NCBI GenBank assembly: GCA_031367895.1
Contig: JANLQP010000381.1
Location: 1-36,961, forward strand
Reading direction: 5' to 3'
Source of the DNA: Ga0077555 sp031367895
Lineage (GTDB): Bacteria; Pseudomonadota; Alphaproteobacteria; Rhizobiales; Hyphomicrobiaceae
DNA: 36,961 nt
Of the stretch, positions 7,000 to 15,644 are shown in pieces. The notes beneath the pieces are model-generated. The model was not told where the DNA came from and searched no databases. It worked only from the letters and a program-made list of their open reading frames with translations. The position numbers and the translations under genes were made by a program. Within the stretch, counting starts at the first letter, position 1. Every line of letters begins with the position of its first letter.

Positions 7000-8439
7000 G
7001 TGACCAGTCCCAACCAAGTTGTCAAAGAGCGCAAGTTCCTTGAGCAGATCCTGAAACCCGCCAGCAAACTGGATCGCCGCAAATTCTTCGTTGCCGCCGC
7101 AGGCTTCGGTGCAGCCGCCGCAGGTGCCGGCACCGCAAATGCGCAGGTGACCGCGGCCGCCACGACGCAGATTCCGACGCTGCCGCCGCCGGACACGCTG
7201 CACACTTCCATGCGCAAAGCCGCCGGCCGTTCGCGCCAGACGTTCGTCAAGGATCTGTCGCAACTCGTCGATCTCAACGGGTTCAACCAGGGGGCGGCCT
7301 ATTGGAATTTCCAGTCCTTCATCACGCCGATCGACCAGTTCTTTATCCGAAACGAGTTCGGCACGCCGCGTCCCGACCTCGACAGCCGCGTTGCCCGCGA
7401 GACCTGGCGTCTCGCCATCCATGGCGATGCCATCGAGCAGCCGCTGACGCTGACATATGCAGACCTGATGAAACTGCCCTCGCGTTCGCTGATCGCGACC
7501 ATGGAATGCGCCGGCAACGGCCGCTCGCTGTTCTGGGAACAGCAGGGCATGCTCGATGGCGCGACAGAGGTCAAAGGCACCGGCTGGGGCCTCGGCGGCA
7601 TCGGCCAGGCGGAATGGCAATACGTGCCGATGAGCGTCATTCTGGCGAAAGTCGGCTTGAAGAAAAACGCCAAGGCTGCGCTTTTCTGGTCCGGCGTCGA
7701 TAACAAAGAAGATAAACCCGGCGCCATTGGCGACCGCGGCCGTCCGATCGATATCGCGACGCTGACGTCGAACGCGGACTTCATTGGCCTCGCATTCAAA
7801 ATGAACGGCCAGGATCTGCCGGCCGATCACGGCGGACCGGTGCGTGCCATCGTTCCCGGCTACTGTGGAGCCGCGTCGACCAAATGGCTGACCGAGATCA
7901 GAATCGCGAGCCATGATTTCTGGGTACCGCTGAACACCACGGCGCATGTCCTCGTCGGCCCCGACTATGCGCCGTCGAAGCCGGCTCCCGGCGACGAATT
8001 CCGCTTCACCACGGCCGACAAGATCAAGGGCCAGCCGGTGCTGTGGAGCCCGCCGAAGTCGCTGATCACGGTGCCGCTGGTCCTCGAGAAGCAGCCGAAG
8101 GTCCCGCACAACTACCCGCTGAAGGCCGGCGAGATGCCGAAAATTTCGGCTGGCTTGCAGATGATCAATGGCTACGCCTGGGCGCCGCGCTACGGCGTCA
8201 GACACGTCGAGTATCGCCTCAACGGCGGACAGTGGAAGCGTGCGACGATCCTGCAGCCCAACCTCGGCCGCTTCTCCTGGGTGCGCTTCGAGTTTCCGTT
8301 CAATCCGATGGTCGGCCATCACCAGATCGAAACCCGCACCACCGACATGCGCGGCAACAAGCAACCAGCGACCGTTCCCTTCAACAAGGGCGGCTTCGAC
8401 TTCTGGGCTGTTCCTAAGTTCAAGGTCGAAGCGGTCTGA
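7000..8439 (+). CDS. Tat-exported sulfite oxidase/SoxC-like molybdopterin oxidoreductase
   Basis: A 479-residue periplasmic molybdoenzyme of the sulfite oxidase family. A twin-arginine signal is visible (DRRKFF at 25-30, followed by an Ala/Gly-rich hydrophobic stretch ending near ANAQ). The molybdenum-ligating cysteine lies in MECAGNGRS (Cys170), followed by the GTGWGLGGIG loop and a C-terminal dimerisation domain with the YEWxxR-like segment near HVEYRLNGGQW. The family oxidises sulfite to sulfate with a cytochrome c partner, but no SoxD/SorB gene is adjacent. I chose GTG 7000 because TGGAG ends 6 bases before it; an in-frame GTG at 6988 is possible. Substrate could also be another oxo-compound. 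Confidence 0.9.
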   Translation: MTSPNQVVKERKFLEQILKPASKLDRRKFFVAAAGFGAAAAGAGTANAQVTAAATTQIPTLPPPDTLHTSMRKAAGRSRQTFVKDLSQLVDLNGFNQGAAYWNFQSFITPIDQFFIRNEFGTPRPDLDSRVARETWRLAIHGDAIEQPLTLTYADLMKLPSRSLIATMECAGNGRSLFWEQQGMLDGATEVKGTGWGLGGIGQAEWQYVPMSVILAKVGLKKNAKAALFWSGVDNKEDKPGAIGDRGRPIDIATLTSNADFIGLAFKMNGQDLPADHGGPVRAIVPGYCGAASTKWLTEIRIASHDFWVPLNTTAHVLVGPDYAPSKPAPGDEFRFTTADKIKGQPVLWSPPKSLITVPLVLEKQPKVPHNYPLKAGEMPKISAGLQMINGYAWAPRYGVRHVEYRLNGGQWKRATILQPNLGRFSWVRFEFPFNPMVGHHQIETRTTDMRGNKQPATVPFNKGGFDFWAVPKFKVEAV

Positions 8440-8822
8440 GATCGGCTTGACTGCACGAATCTTGGCGCCGGCGAGGGCTCAACTCGTAGTGGTGCCACGG
8501 GCGTTTTGCGGCCGCCGCCTCCCGGCAAGCATACCGGTTCTGCGTTTTCCGAGCATTTGGGCTCGGCGCACCTCTTCGATGAACGCCGGGGCGGGCGAAA
8601 CGCGCATTTTCCGTCACAGGCCCGGGACCGCGACGCTATGAACCGGGAGCATATGCCCCGGAAGGCGATTGCTCCCCATGGTGCAGCGCGTTAAAACCCC
8701 TCCGATCATTTCTCGCGTTCACGTACCGGATGTCCAAGCACAGCTTGGCTCCGTCAGGACTGGGCAATCGAGACGGGACAGATACACGCGGATACGAAGC
8801 GCCAACGAGACTCCAGAGGTAC
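8440..8822. other. 383-bp non-coding stretch before sdhC
   Basis: No gene with family features is found on either strand. The short ORFs here are out of step with the local codon bias. Since sdhC follows in the same direction, the sdh promoter probably lies in its right half, but I cannot assign boxes. Confidence 0.5.
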
Positions 8823-9239
8823 ATGATGGCTGACGCCACCCCGCAAACGCAGAAACCACGGCCGCTCTCTCCGCACCTATCGATCTATCGCCCGCTGATC
8901 AACATGACGATGTCGATCCTGCATCGCTTCACGGGCGTGGCGCTTTATCTCGGCACGCTGCTGCTGGCTTGGTGGCTGGTTGCAGCTGCGACCGGTCCCG
9001 ACTACTTCAGTTTCGTCAATGGGCTGCTGTCCACGTTGCCCGGCAAGCTCGTGCTGCTCGGCTACACTTGGGCGCTGATGCACCACATGCTCGGCGGCAT
9101 GCGGCACCTGATCTGGGATACCGGCCGCGGCTTCGACCTCTCGACCGTCAAGTTGCTCTCCTGGGGCACGATCCTGGGCTCCCTCGGCCTCACTGCGCTG
9201 ATTTGGCTCGGCGCCCTCAAGATGAAAGGGCTCCTCTGA
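8823..9239 (+). CDS. sdhC: Succinate dehydrogenase cytochrome b556 subunit
   Basis: A 138-residue inner-membrane subunit with three predicted membrane helices (about 33-53, 70-90 and 112-135). It has the SdhC signature SPHLSIYRPLINMTMSILHR, whose Ser and Arg line the quinone site, and WALMHHMLGGMRHLIWD, which supplies the haem b histidine. It anchors the SdhAB catalytic pair and passes electrons to ubiquinone. The open frame reaches back to 8730, but the conserved part starts after MMADATPQ. AGAGG at 8814-8818 suits ATG 8823 or 8826. The stop overlaps the sdhD start (TGATG), so translation is coupled. Confidence 0.93.
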   Translation: MMADATPQTQKPRPLSPHLSIYRPLINMTMSILHRFTGVALYLGTLLLAWWLVAAATGPDYFSFVNGLLSTLPGKLVLLGYTWALMHHMLGGMRHLIWDTGRGFDLSTVKLLSWGTILGSLGLTALIWLGALKMKGLL

Positions 9240-9658
9240 TGACCCCGACGCTTCGCCCGACTCCGTCGCCGACGGCTGCCGAGATTCGCACGCCGCTCGC
9301 CCGCGCCCGCGGTCTCGGCTCGGCCAAGGAAGGCGCCACTCACTTCTGGCGCCAGCGCGTCACGGCTGTCGCCAACATCGTACTGGTGATCCTGCTGACG
9401 TGGGTGCTCGTAGGGCTTGCAGGCGCGGACTACGCGACGGTCAAGGCCGCACTGAAGAACCCGCTGGTTACGTTGCTTCTGTTGTTGTTCATCATCTCCG
9501 GCGTCATCCACATGCGGCTTGGCATGCAGACAGTGATCGAGGACTACGTCCATTCGGAGGGCCGCAAGGTCGTCTGCCTGATGCTGAACACGTTCTTCGC
9601 CGGCATCGTTGCCCTGACCTCCGTCTGGGCTGTCCTGAAACTCTCGTTCGGAGCCTGA
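9239..9658 (+). CDS. sdhD: Succinate dehydrogenase membrane anchor subunit
   Basis: A 139-residue membrane anchor with three hydrophobic helices (about 40-60, 72-92 and 108-130). After an unconserved 25-residue N-terminus comes RARGLGSAKEGATHFWRQRVTAVA, typical for alphaproteobacterial SdhD, then IHMRLGMQTVIEDYVH, which holds haem and quinone contacts. The start overlaps the sdhC stop by one base, and sdhA follows after three bases. The subunit completes the quinone-binding membrane domain of complex II. Confidence 0.92.
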   Translation: MTPTLRPTPSPTAAEIRTPLARARGLGSAKEGATHFWRQRVTAVANIVLVILLTWVLVGLAGADYATVKAALKNPLVTLLLLLFIISGVIHMRLGMQTVIEDYVHSEGRKVVCLMLNTFFAGIVALTSVWAVLKLSFGA

Positions 9659-9661
9659 GCA

Positions 9662-11503
9662 ATGGCCGAAACCGCAAAGTCCAATGGCGTGGCCAAGCCC
9701 GCCATCAACGGCCGCGCCTACCCGACCACGCTGCACACCTACGACGTGATCGTCGTCGGCGCCGGTGGCGCGGGCCTGCGCGCCACGCTCGGCTGCGCCG
9801 AAGCGGGCCTCAAGACCGCATGCATCACCAAGGTGTTTCCGACGCGCTCGCACACGGTCGCCGCGCAGGGCGGCGTTGCTGCTGCACTCGGCAACATGGG
9901 CAAGGACGACTGGCGCTGGCACATGTACGACACCGTCAAGGGTGCCGACTGGCTCGGCGACCAGGACGCGATCGAGTACCTTTGCCGCAACGCGCCGCAA
10001 GCCGTCTACGAGATGGAGCACTACGGCGTGCCGTTCTCGCGCACCGAAGACGGGCGCATCTACCAGCGTCCGTTCGGTGGCATGACCACCGACTTCGGCG
10101 AGGGGCCTCCGGCGCAGCGCACGTGCGCTGCCGCCGACCGCACCGGCCACGCCATGTTGCATACGCTCTATGGCCAGTCGCTGAAGCACTCGGCCGAGTT
10201 CTTCATCGAGTATTTCGCCATCGATCTGATCATGGACCAGGAGGGCAACTGCCGCGGCGTCGTGGCGCTCTGCCTCGCTGACGGAACGATTCACACCTTC
10301 CGCGCCAAGAAGACGATCCTGGCGACGGGCGGCTACGGTCGCGCCTATTTCTCGTGCACCTCGGCGCATACCTGCACTGGTGACGGCAGTGCCATGGTGC
10401 TGCGCGCCGGTCTGCCGCTGCAGGACATGGAGTTCGTGCAGTTCCACCCGACCGGCATCTACGGCGCCGGGGTATTGATCACCGAAGGCTCGCGCGGCGA
10501 GGGCGGGTACCTGACCAACGCCAACGGCGAGCGCTTCATGGAGCGGTATGCGCCGCACGTGAAGGATCTGGCCTCGCGCGACGTCGTTTCACGTTCGATG
10601 ACGGTGGAAATCAACGAAGGCCGCGGCGTCGGTCCCGACAAGGACCACATCTTCCTGCACCTCGACCATCTCGATCCGAAGATCCTGGCGGAGCGGCTGC
10701 CCGGCATAACGGAGAGCGCCAAGGTGTTCGCCGGCGTCGACATCCGCCGCCAGCCGATCCCGGTGCTGCCGACCGTGCACTACAACATGGGCGGCATCCC
10801 CACCAATTTCCATGGCGAGGTCCTGACCTTGAAGGGCGGCAATCCCGACCACGTCGTTCCCGGCCTGATGGCGATCGGCGAAGCGGCTTGCGTTTCCGTG
10901 CACGGCGCCAACCGATTGGGCTCCAACTCGCTGATCGATCTGGTCGTGTTCGGCCGTGCCGCAGGTTTGCGCGCCGCCGACACCACCGAGGCCGGCTCCG
11001 CGCACGCCGACCTGCCGGCAGACGCAACGGAACTGGCGCTGTCGCGTCTCGACCGCTACCGCAATGCCAGCGGTGCGACGCCGACGTCGAAACTGCGCCT
11101 CGATATGCAGCGCCTGATGCAGACCAACTGCGCCGTATTCCGCACTGGCCAGGTGCTGTCCGAAGGCGCCAAGAAGATCATCGACATCTGGAAGACCACG
11201 GGGGACATCCGCGTCTCCGATCGGACGCTGATCTGGAACTCGGATCTGATCGAGACCTTGGAATACGACAACCTGATCGCCCAAGCCGCCGTCACCATGC
11301 TGTCGGCGGAAAACCGCAAGGAAAGCCGCGGCGCGCACGCGCACGAAGACTTCCCCGACCGCGACGACAAGACCTGGATGAAGCACACGCTCGCCTGGGC
11401 CGACGACGCCAAGCATCAGGTCAAGATCGACTACCGCCCGGTGCACACCTACACCATGACCAACGAGATGAAGTACATCGAGCCGAAGGCGCGGGTGTAT
11501 TGA
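9662..11503 (+). CDS. sdhA: Succinate dehydrogenase flavoprotein subunit
   Basis: A 613-residue flavoprotein of complex II, the usual length. The FAD-binding GAGGAGLRA motif lies at 33-41 and the covalent FAD histidine is His64 in RSHTVAAQGG. Further blocks are FVQFHPTGIYGAG, the catalytic Arg segment near LTNANGERFMERYAP, and HGANRLGSNSLIDLVVFGRAAG. The C-terminus KYIEPKARVY is typical. It oxidises succinate to fumarate in the citric acid cycle. It is co-transcribed with sdhC and sdhD. The iron-sulfur subunit gene sdhB, which normally follows, is absent; a VapD-family gene stands there instead. Confidence 0.97.
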   Translation: MAETAKSNGVAKPAINGRAYPTTLHTYDVIVVGAGGAGLRATLGCAEAGLKTACITKVFPTRSHTVAAQGGVAAALGNMGKDDWRWHMYDTVKGADWLGDQDAIEYLCRNAPQAVYEMEHYGVPFSRTEDGRIYQRPFGGMTTDFGEGPPAQRTCAAADRTGHAMLHTLYGQSLKHSAEFFIEYFAIDLIMDQEGNCRGVVALCLADGTIHTFRAKKTILATGGYGRAYFSCTSAHTCTGDGSAMVLRAGLPLQDMEFVQFHPTGIYGAGVLITEGSRGEGGYLTNANGERFMERYAPHVKDLASRDVVSRSMTVEINEGRGVGPDKDHIFLHLDHLDPKILAERLPGITESAKVFAGVDIRRQPIPVLPTVHYNMGGIPTNFHGEVLTLKGGNPDHVVPGLMAIGEAACVSVHGANRLGSNSLIDLVVFGRAAGLRAADTTEAGSAHADLPADATELALSRLDRYRNASGATPTSKLRLDMQRLMQTNCAVFRTGQVLSEGAKKIIDIWKTTGDIRVSDRTLIWNSDLIETLEYDNLIAQAAVTMLSAENRKESRGAHAHEDFPDRDDKTWMKHTLAWADDAKHQVKIDYRPVHTYTMTNEMKYIEPKARVY

Positions 11504-11530
11504 GGGGCGGGGCAAGGAGGAGCGACCGCG

Positions 11531-11923
11531 ATGGCAATGCAGAGCAGTCGCCTCCTTGGCCACAATGTGCGACGGACAGGTCGGGGGCCGGTCATGTACG
11601 CAATATCGTTCGATCTCGACACGAAAGTCCTGCAGCAAAGCTACCCGTCCCCGTCCTGGCAGAATGCCTATGCCGACATCGGCAAATTTCTCCGCGAGCG
11701 CGGCTTTGACCATCAGCAAGGCAGCGTCTATTTCGGCGACGACACAATCGATGTCGTCCGATGCCAGCTAACTGTGCAAGAAATGACGATCGAATTCGAC
11801 TGGTTCGCCCCTTCGGTCCGCGATATCCGCATGTTGCGAATAGAGGATAACAACGATCTACGCCCGGCGATCGATCTGGCGCTTTCGATGAAGTCGCGGC
11901 GTCCGGGCCGGTCTCGGTCTTGA
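11531..11923 (+). CDS. VapD-family protein (Cas2-like fold) directly after sdhA
   Basis: A 130-residue protein whose core (from Met at 11594) reads MYAISFDLDTKVLQQSYP, then a YADIGKFLRERGF helix, QGSVYFGD strand and SVRDIRMLRIED near the C-terminus. This is the VapD pattern; the family has a ferredoxin-like fold related to Cas2, and H. pylori VapD is a ribonuclease. The candidate catalytic Asp is the seventh residue of the core. AAGGAGG at 11514-11520 supports the start at 11531; the family's usual start is 11594, so the first 21 residues are uncertain. No antitoxin-like partner is adjacent. It lies between sdhA and an FKBP gene, 27 bases after sdhA. Confidence 0.75.
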   Translation: MAMQSSRLLGHNVRRTGRGPVMYAISFDLDTKVLQQSYPSPSWQNAYADIGKFLRERGFDHQQGSVYFGDDTIDVVRCQLTVQEMTIEFDWFAPSVRDIRMLRIEDNNDLRPAIDLALSMKSRRPGRSRS

Positions 11924-11946
11924 GCGCGCCCAAGGAGGACCACCGA

Positions 11947-12420
11947 ATGCCTGCCGACCGCCCCATCATTGCGCCTGCTGCATTTGCGCTCGCGCTGCTC
12001 ACAGCCGTGACGCTCACAGACTTCACCGCCACACCTGCCACAGCCCAAACGCCGCCGGCGAAAGGATCGACCTTGACCACCCCCTCCGGCCTGGAAGTAA
12101 CGGACTCGACCGTCGGCACCGGCGCATCGCCCCAGCGCGGCCAGCGCTGCGTCATGCACTACACAGGCTGGCTCTACAAGGACGGTGTCAAGGGCGCGAA
12201 GTTCGACTCGTCCGTCGACCGCGGCGAGCCCTTCGAGTTCGTGATTGGCGTCGGCCAGGTGATCAAGGGCTGGGACGAGGGCGTCGCCTCGATGAAGGTC
12301 GGCGGCAAACGCTCGCTGATCATCCCGCCCGACCTTGGCTACGGCGCACGCGGCGCCGGCGGCGTCATTCCGCCCAATGCCACGCTGATGTTCGACGTCG
12401 AACTGCTCGGCGTGAAGTAG
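11947..12420 (+). CDS. Exported FKBP-type peptidyl-prolyl cis-trans isomerase
   Basis: A 157-residue protein with a Sec signal peptide (hydrophobic stretch at about 9-27, cleavage near ATAQ) and one FKBP domain. The domain begins TPSGLEVTDSTVGTG, continues with VMHYTGWLYKDG and KFDSSVDRGEPFEFVIGVGQVIKGWDEGV, and ends with GYGARGAGGVIPPNATLMFDVELLGV. The active-site Tyr, Phe, Asp, Val-Ile, Trp and Tyr positions are present. It probably assists folding of periplasmic proteins. A TTG at 11920 extends the frame, but ATG 11947 has AAGGAGG 8 bases upstream, right after the VapD stop. Confidence 0.92.
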   Translation: MPADRPIIAPAAFALALLTAVTLTDFTATPATAQTPPAKGSTLTTPSGLEVTDSTVGTGASPQRGQRCVMHYTGWLYKDGVKGAKFDSSVDRGEPFEFVIGVGQVIKGWDEGVASMKVGGKRSLIIPPDLGYGARGAGGVIPPNATLMFDVELLGVK

Positions 12421-12498
12421 CGCGTCCCGACCACCGTTGACAACCTGCTCGCCGCCGCGCGACCGTGATCGCCTTCTCGGCTCACGGAGCACGCGCCC

Positions 12499-13362
12499 AT
12501 GCCCATGTCATCGATCATCGGCCTCGACCACGTCGTCGTTTTGACCAAGGACTTGGGTGCCGGGGCCAAACGCTGGCAGAGCTTCGGCTTCACCGTGGCG
12601 CCGCTCGGCATGCACACCGCCGCGATGGGCACCGCCAACCACACGATCATGCTCGGCCCCGACTACCTTGAACTGATCGGCGTTGTCGCGGAGACCGAGC
12701 GAAACAAACCCTCGCGCGACTTCCTGAAGCGTCGCGGCGAGGGCATCGAGCGGGCGGCGTTCACCGGCACCAACGCCGACGACGGAGTCGCGGAATTGAA
12801 GGCGCGCGGCTTCGCAGCGGTCGGCCCCTACGAGTTCAGCCGCCCCGTCGACATGCCAAATGGCGATAAGGTGGAGGCGAAGTTCCGCACGTTTCTGTGG
12901 CCGATCGAGGAGCGGCCGGGTGGCTTGCGCATCTTCGCCTGCGAGCACCAGACGCGTGGCCACGTCTGGATCCCGGAGTTGACCCAGCATGCCAATACCG
13001 CGACCCGCATCGACCGTGTCGAGATGCTATCGAAAGACCCGATGAGCGCGGCCAAACACATGGGCCGCCTGATCGACCGCCCGGTCCAGGCCGAGGCGGA
13101 CGGCGCACTCAAGGTCGAGACCGGTGCCGGGCGTGGCGACTTCGTTTTCCTGGATCGCGCGACGCTGGAGAAGCGCCACCCGGGCGTCTCGCTCGCCGCC
13201 ATTCCGGACGAGGGCGCGATCACGATCTCGCTGCGCGTCGCCGATGTGGCGGCAGCAGCCAAGGCGGCGGGCGCGCGGGCGGCGATCAAGACCTCGAACG
13301 CCGTCAAGATTGCTCCGGCCGATGCGAACGGCGTGATCCTGGAGTTCAAACAGGAGGTGTGA
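12499..13362 (+). CDS. VOC (glyoxalase-like domain) family protein
   Basis: A 287-residue vicinal-oxygen-chelate protein of the Glyoxalase_3-like type. It starts with IIGLDHVVVLTKDLGAGAKRWQSFGF, the standard first beta-alpha-beta unit with a metal-type His in LDHV. A second half-module runs through RIDRVEMLSKDPMSAAKHMGR (about 175-195) and ends with ADANGVILEFKQ, where the Glu is a usual metal ligand. Function is unknown; relatives include lyases, dioxygenases and resistance proteins. It lies 78 bases after the FKBP gene; alternative ATG at 12505. Confidence 0.85.
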   Translation: MPMSSIIGLDHVVVLTKDLGAGAKRWQSFGFTVAPLGMHTAAMGTANHTIMLGPDYLELIGVVAETERNKPSRDFLKRRGEGIERAAFTGTNADDGVAELKARGFAAVGPYEFSRPVDMPNGDKVEAKFRTFLWPIEERPGGLRIFACEHQTRGHVWIPELTQHANTATRIDRVEMLSKDPMSAAKHMGRLIDRPVQAEADGALKVETGAGRGDFVFLDRATLEKRHPGVSLAAIPDEGAITISLRVADVAAAAKAAGARAAIKTSNAVKIAPADANGVILEFKQEV

Positions 13363-13505
13363 GCGGCGGGCTCGCCAATGCGCGACCGTTAACCATTTGT
13401 GCCTTAGTGCCGCCTCGCATGCCAGCCAACGCCATCCCACTCTTGCATCGCCGCCCGCGCAGTGGTTCGTTCTGAGCAGGAGCAAACGTCGAGGAGATTG
13501 CGTAT

Positions 13506-14252
13506 ATGTTGAATACCGAGTCGCGGCTTGCCCGCAGCCTGATCTGGCTCGCCATTCTGGGCCTGGTCAGCCAATTCTGCTGGTCGTACTTCGCCTGGCC
13601 GGCCCCCCATCTGATTGTCAGCAACCTGCTCGCCAGCGATCTGGCAAACTTCATCGCACGCAATCAGATAGTCGTTACCGGCCTCGTCGGCTTCGGCGGA
13701 TTGACGCTCGCTTATCTCCTCGACGGCTGGCGGGACCGCGCCGAGCGCCGCCACGTCATCGAGCGGGCCGAACAGCGCGATGCCGGCGTGCTGGCGCGCG
13801 AAGCCGTCGAGCTTGCCACCACATGCGAGCAGGCCGCCCGAGCGCTGGCAGGTCGTGGTTCCACTGCAGCCACCGTCTCGGGATTGCGCGCCTCGGTCGC
13901 CATGCGCGATCACATGCTGCTGGCCACGCCCGCCGCCGACCTTGCCCGCCTCGGTGCCGGAGCAGGTGCTGCCGCACGCTCCGTTCGCGCCAGCGTCGCT
14001 CGGCTCGTCGACTCGGTCGAGGCAAACGGCAAGGACGACGCGGCCAGTGCACGGGCGATCGCGACGCGCGCGCTCGAAGTATCCTTCGCCGCCAAGGAGG
14101 CGCACCGCGTCTTCGAGGTGCTGGCGCGTTCGGGCCCGCAGACGGCTGATCGGCTGCGCATAATGCCGCTGCCCGAGATTGCCGACATCGAGCGTGCGCT
14201 GAGCCCGGCCGAAGATTCCGGCCGCACGCAGCGCCTGCTGCCGGCGGCCTGA
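13506..14252 (+). CDS. Membrane protein of unknown function, coiled-coil-like C-terminal region
   Basis: I do not recognise a family for this 248-residue protein. Two hydrophobic segments are visible (about 10-32 and 55-78, the second ending LAYLLDGWRDRAERRH). The rest is Ala-, Arg- and Glu-rich and probably helical, so it may be cytoplasmic. GAGGAG lies about 10 bases before the ATG. Codon use fits the neighbours, the frame is long and the reverse-strand ORFs opposite look like shadows. Neighbours give no clear hint of function. Confidence 0.7.
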   Translation: MLNTESRLARSLIWLAILGLVSQFCWSYFAWPAPHLIVSNLLASDLANFIARNQIVVTGLVGFGGLTLAYLLDGWRDRAERRHVIERAEQRDAGVLAREAVELATTCEQAARALAGRGSTAATVSGLRASVAMRDHMLLATPAADLARLGAGAGAAARSVRASVARLVDSVEANGKDDAASARAIATRALEVSFAAKEAHRVFEVLARSGPQTADRLRIMPLPEIADIERALSPAEDSGRTQRLLPAA

Positions 14253-14301
14253 GCGACGCAGTTCGAATACACGGCAATCCCCGAAGCCGGCAGGAGGCCA
14301 C

Positions 14302-15567
14302 ATGCGCCGCGCGATCGTTCTGTTTCTCGACGGCCTCCGCCGGGACATGCTGACCGAACGCTTTACGCCCAACCTGACGTGCCACGCGGCGACGGCCGAA
14401 CGGTTCGTGCAGCATCGCACCGTTTTCCCGTCGGCAACGCGCGTGGTCTCGTCGTCCGTGTCGACCGGCTGCCACCCGTCCAAGCACGAGATGCAAGGCA
14501 ACAGCCTCGTACTGATCGAGGACGGGCGCCTTGTTGCGCACGACGCGGGGCATCCGGGCTTCCTACAGCACAAGCGGCGCGTGACCGGCCGCTCGCTGGC
14601 GATGCCGACAATGGCGGAACGTCTGGTACAGCACGGTGGCGCGCTGATTTACGCCAACGTCTCGCCGGGTGCAGCTTACGCGCACGACCCGGATGGGCAC
14701 GGCCATGTCTACCACCGCGCCGGCTCCTACGGCCCCGGCCGAAAGCCGGTCGAGGGATGGAATGCCAGCGAGATCAAGCTCGGTATCGACGGCGACAGGG
14801 CGCTGACCGATCGCTTCATCGATGACGCGATTTTAGGGCGCAAACCAGCGCTGGCACTGCTCTGGTGCGCGGAGCCGGACTACACCCAGCACGCGACGGC
14901 GCTCGGCTCGCCGGAGCAATTGGCAATCCTCGCGGACGCGGACCGCAATGCGCAGCGCGTGATCGAGGCGGTCGCGAAAGCGCGCGCGGGCGGTGACGAC
15001 ATCCTGTTCGTCGTGGCGTCCGACCACGGCCACCAGACCGTGTCGGGCATCATCGACATCGAGGCGGAACTGGTGGCGGCTGGCCTCAAGGACGCAGCCG
15101 GCTCCGGCGATGTCGTCTCGGTGTCGAACGGCACATCGGCGCTGATCTATGTGCACGAGGCACACGCTGAGCGCATAGACGCGATCGGCGCATTTCTCGC
15201 AAAGCAGAGCTGGGCGGATCGCGTCATCGGCCGGTCGGAACTGGCCGCGCACGGGCAAGCTGCGCGCAACGGCTTGGCGTTCGCTGTCGCCATGGCCGCG
15301 ACCGAGGCGCCGAACGCATTCGGGATTCCCGGCCAGAGTTTTGCGGCGAAACCGGCGACCGGCAAGGCCGACCGCTTGGGATTTGGCCAGCACGGCGGCC
15401 TCGCGCGCTACGAGCAATCGCCATTCCTTTTGCTGCAGGGCGCAGGCTTCAAGGCCGGCGCGACACGAGACACACCGTCGTCGGTGATCGACATCGCGCC
15501 AACGATCCTGACGTACCTTGGCGTACCGTTCGATGGTGTCGATGGGAAGCCACTGCAGACGACGTGA
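14302..15567 (+). CDS. Type I phosphodiesterase/nucleotide pyrophosphatase-like phosphatase
   Basis: A 421-residue enzyme of the alkaline phosphatase superfamily, NPP-like branch. The first metal Asp is in LFLDGLRRD (Asp10). The nucleophile region is FPSATRVVSSS with Thr46 as the likely attacking residue, followed by STGCHPSKH. Later metal sites are EPDYTQH (about 194-200) and VASDHGHQT (about 238-246); a last His is in FGQHGGL. There is no signal peptide, so it looks cytoplasmic. The start follows AGGAGG. Substrate is unknown; relatives cleave phosphodiesters, pyrophosphates or phosphonates. It converges with the nitrile hydratase-like genes. Confidence 0.87.
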   Translation: MRRAIVLFLDGLRRDMLTERFTPNLTCHAATAERFVQHRTVFPSATRVVSSSVSTGCHPSKHEMQGNSLVLIEDGRLVAHDAGHPGFLQHKRRVTGRSLAMPTMAERLVQHGGALIYANVSPGAAYAHDPDGHGHVYHRAGSYGPGRKPVEGWNASEIKLGIDGDRALTDRFIDDAILGRKPALALLWCAEPDYTQHATALGSPEQLAILADADRNAQRVIEAVAKARAGGDDILFVVASDHGHQTVSGIIDIEAELVAAGLKDAAGSGDVVSVSNGTSALIYVHEAHAERIDAIGAFLAKQSWADRVIGRSELAAHGQAARNGLAFAVAMAATEAPNAFGIPGQSFAAKPATGKADRLGFGQHGGLARYEQSPFLLLQGAGFKAGATRDTPSSVIDIAPTILTYLGVPFDGVDGKPLQTT

Positions 15568-15644
15568 ACCCGTGCCGAGCGCGTCGGGCTCCGAGCGTTT
15601 CTGAGGGGCGCGCCAGAAGCGCGGCCCGTTCGCACCGACCCGAC

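Noticed and set aside
6859..8364. 501-residue reverse-strand ORF opposite the sulfite-oxidase-like gene
   Set aside because: The forward frame has the Tat signal and the molybdenum Cys motif; the reverse product has no recognisable features.
8730..8822. N-terminal extension of sdhC
   Set aside because: SdhC homologues start just before SPHLSIYRP, and a ribosome binding site lies at 8814-8818.
9062..10558. 498-residue reverse-strand ORF opposite sdhD and sdhA
   Set aside because: It mirrors a certain gene; long antisense frames are expected from strong GC bias at third codon positions, and no family motif is visible.
15568..15644. Hairpin between the converging phosphatase and hydratase genes
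   Set aside because: Short GC complementarity exists but there is no T-run; too weak to call a terminator.
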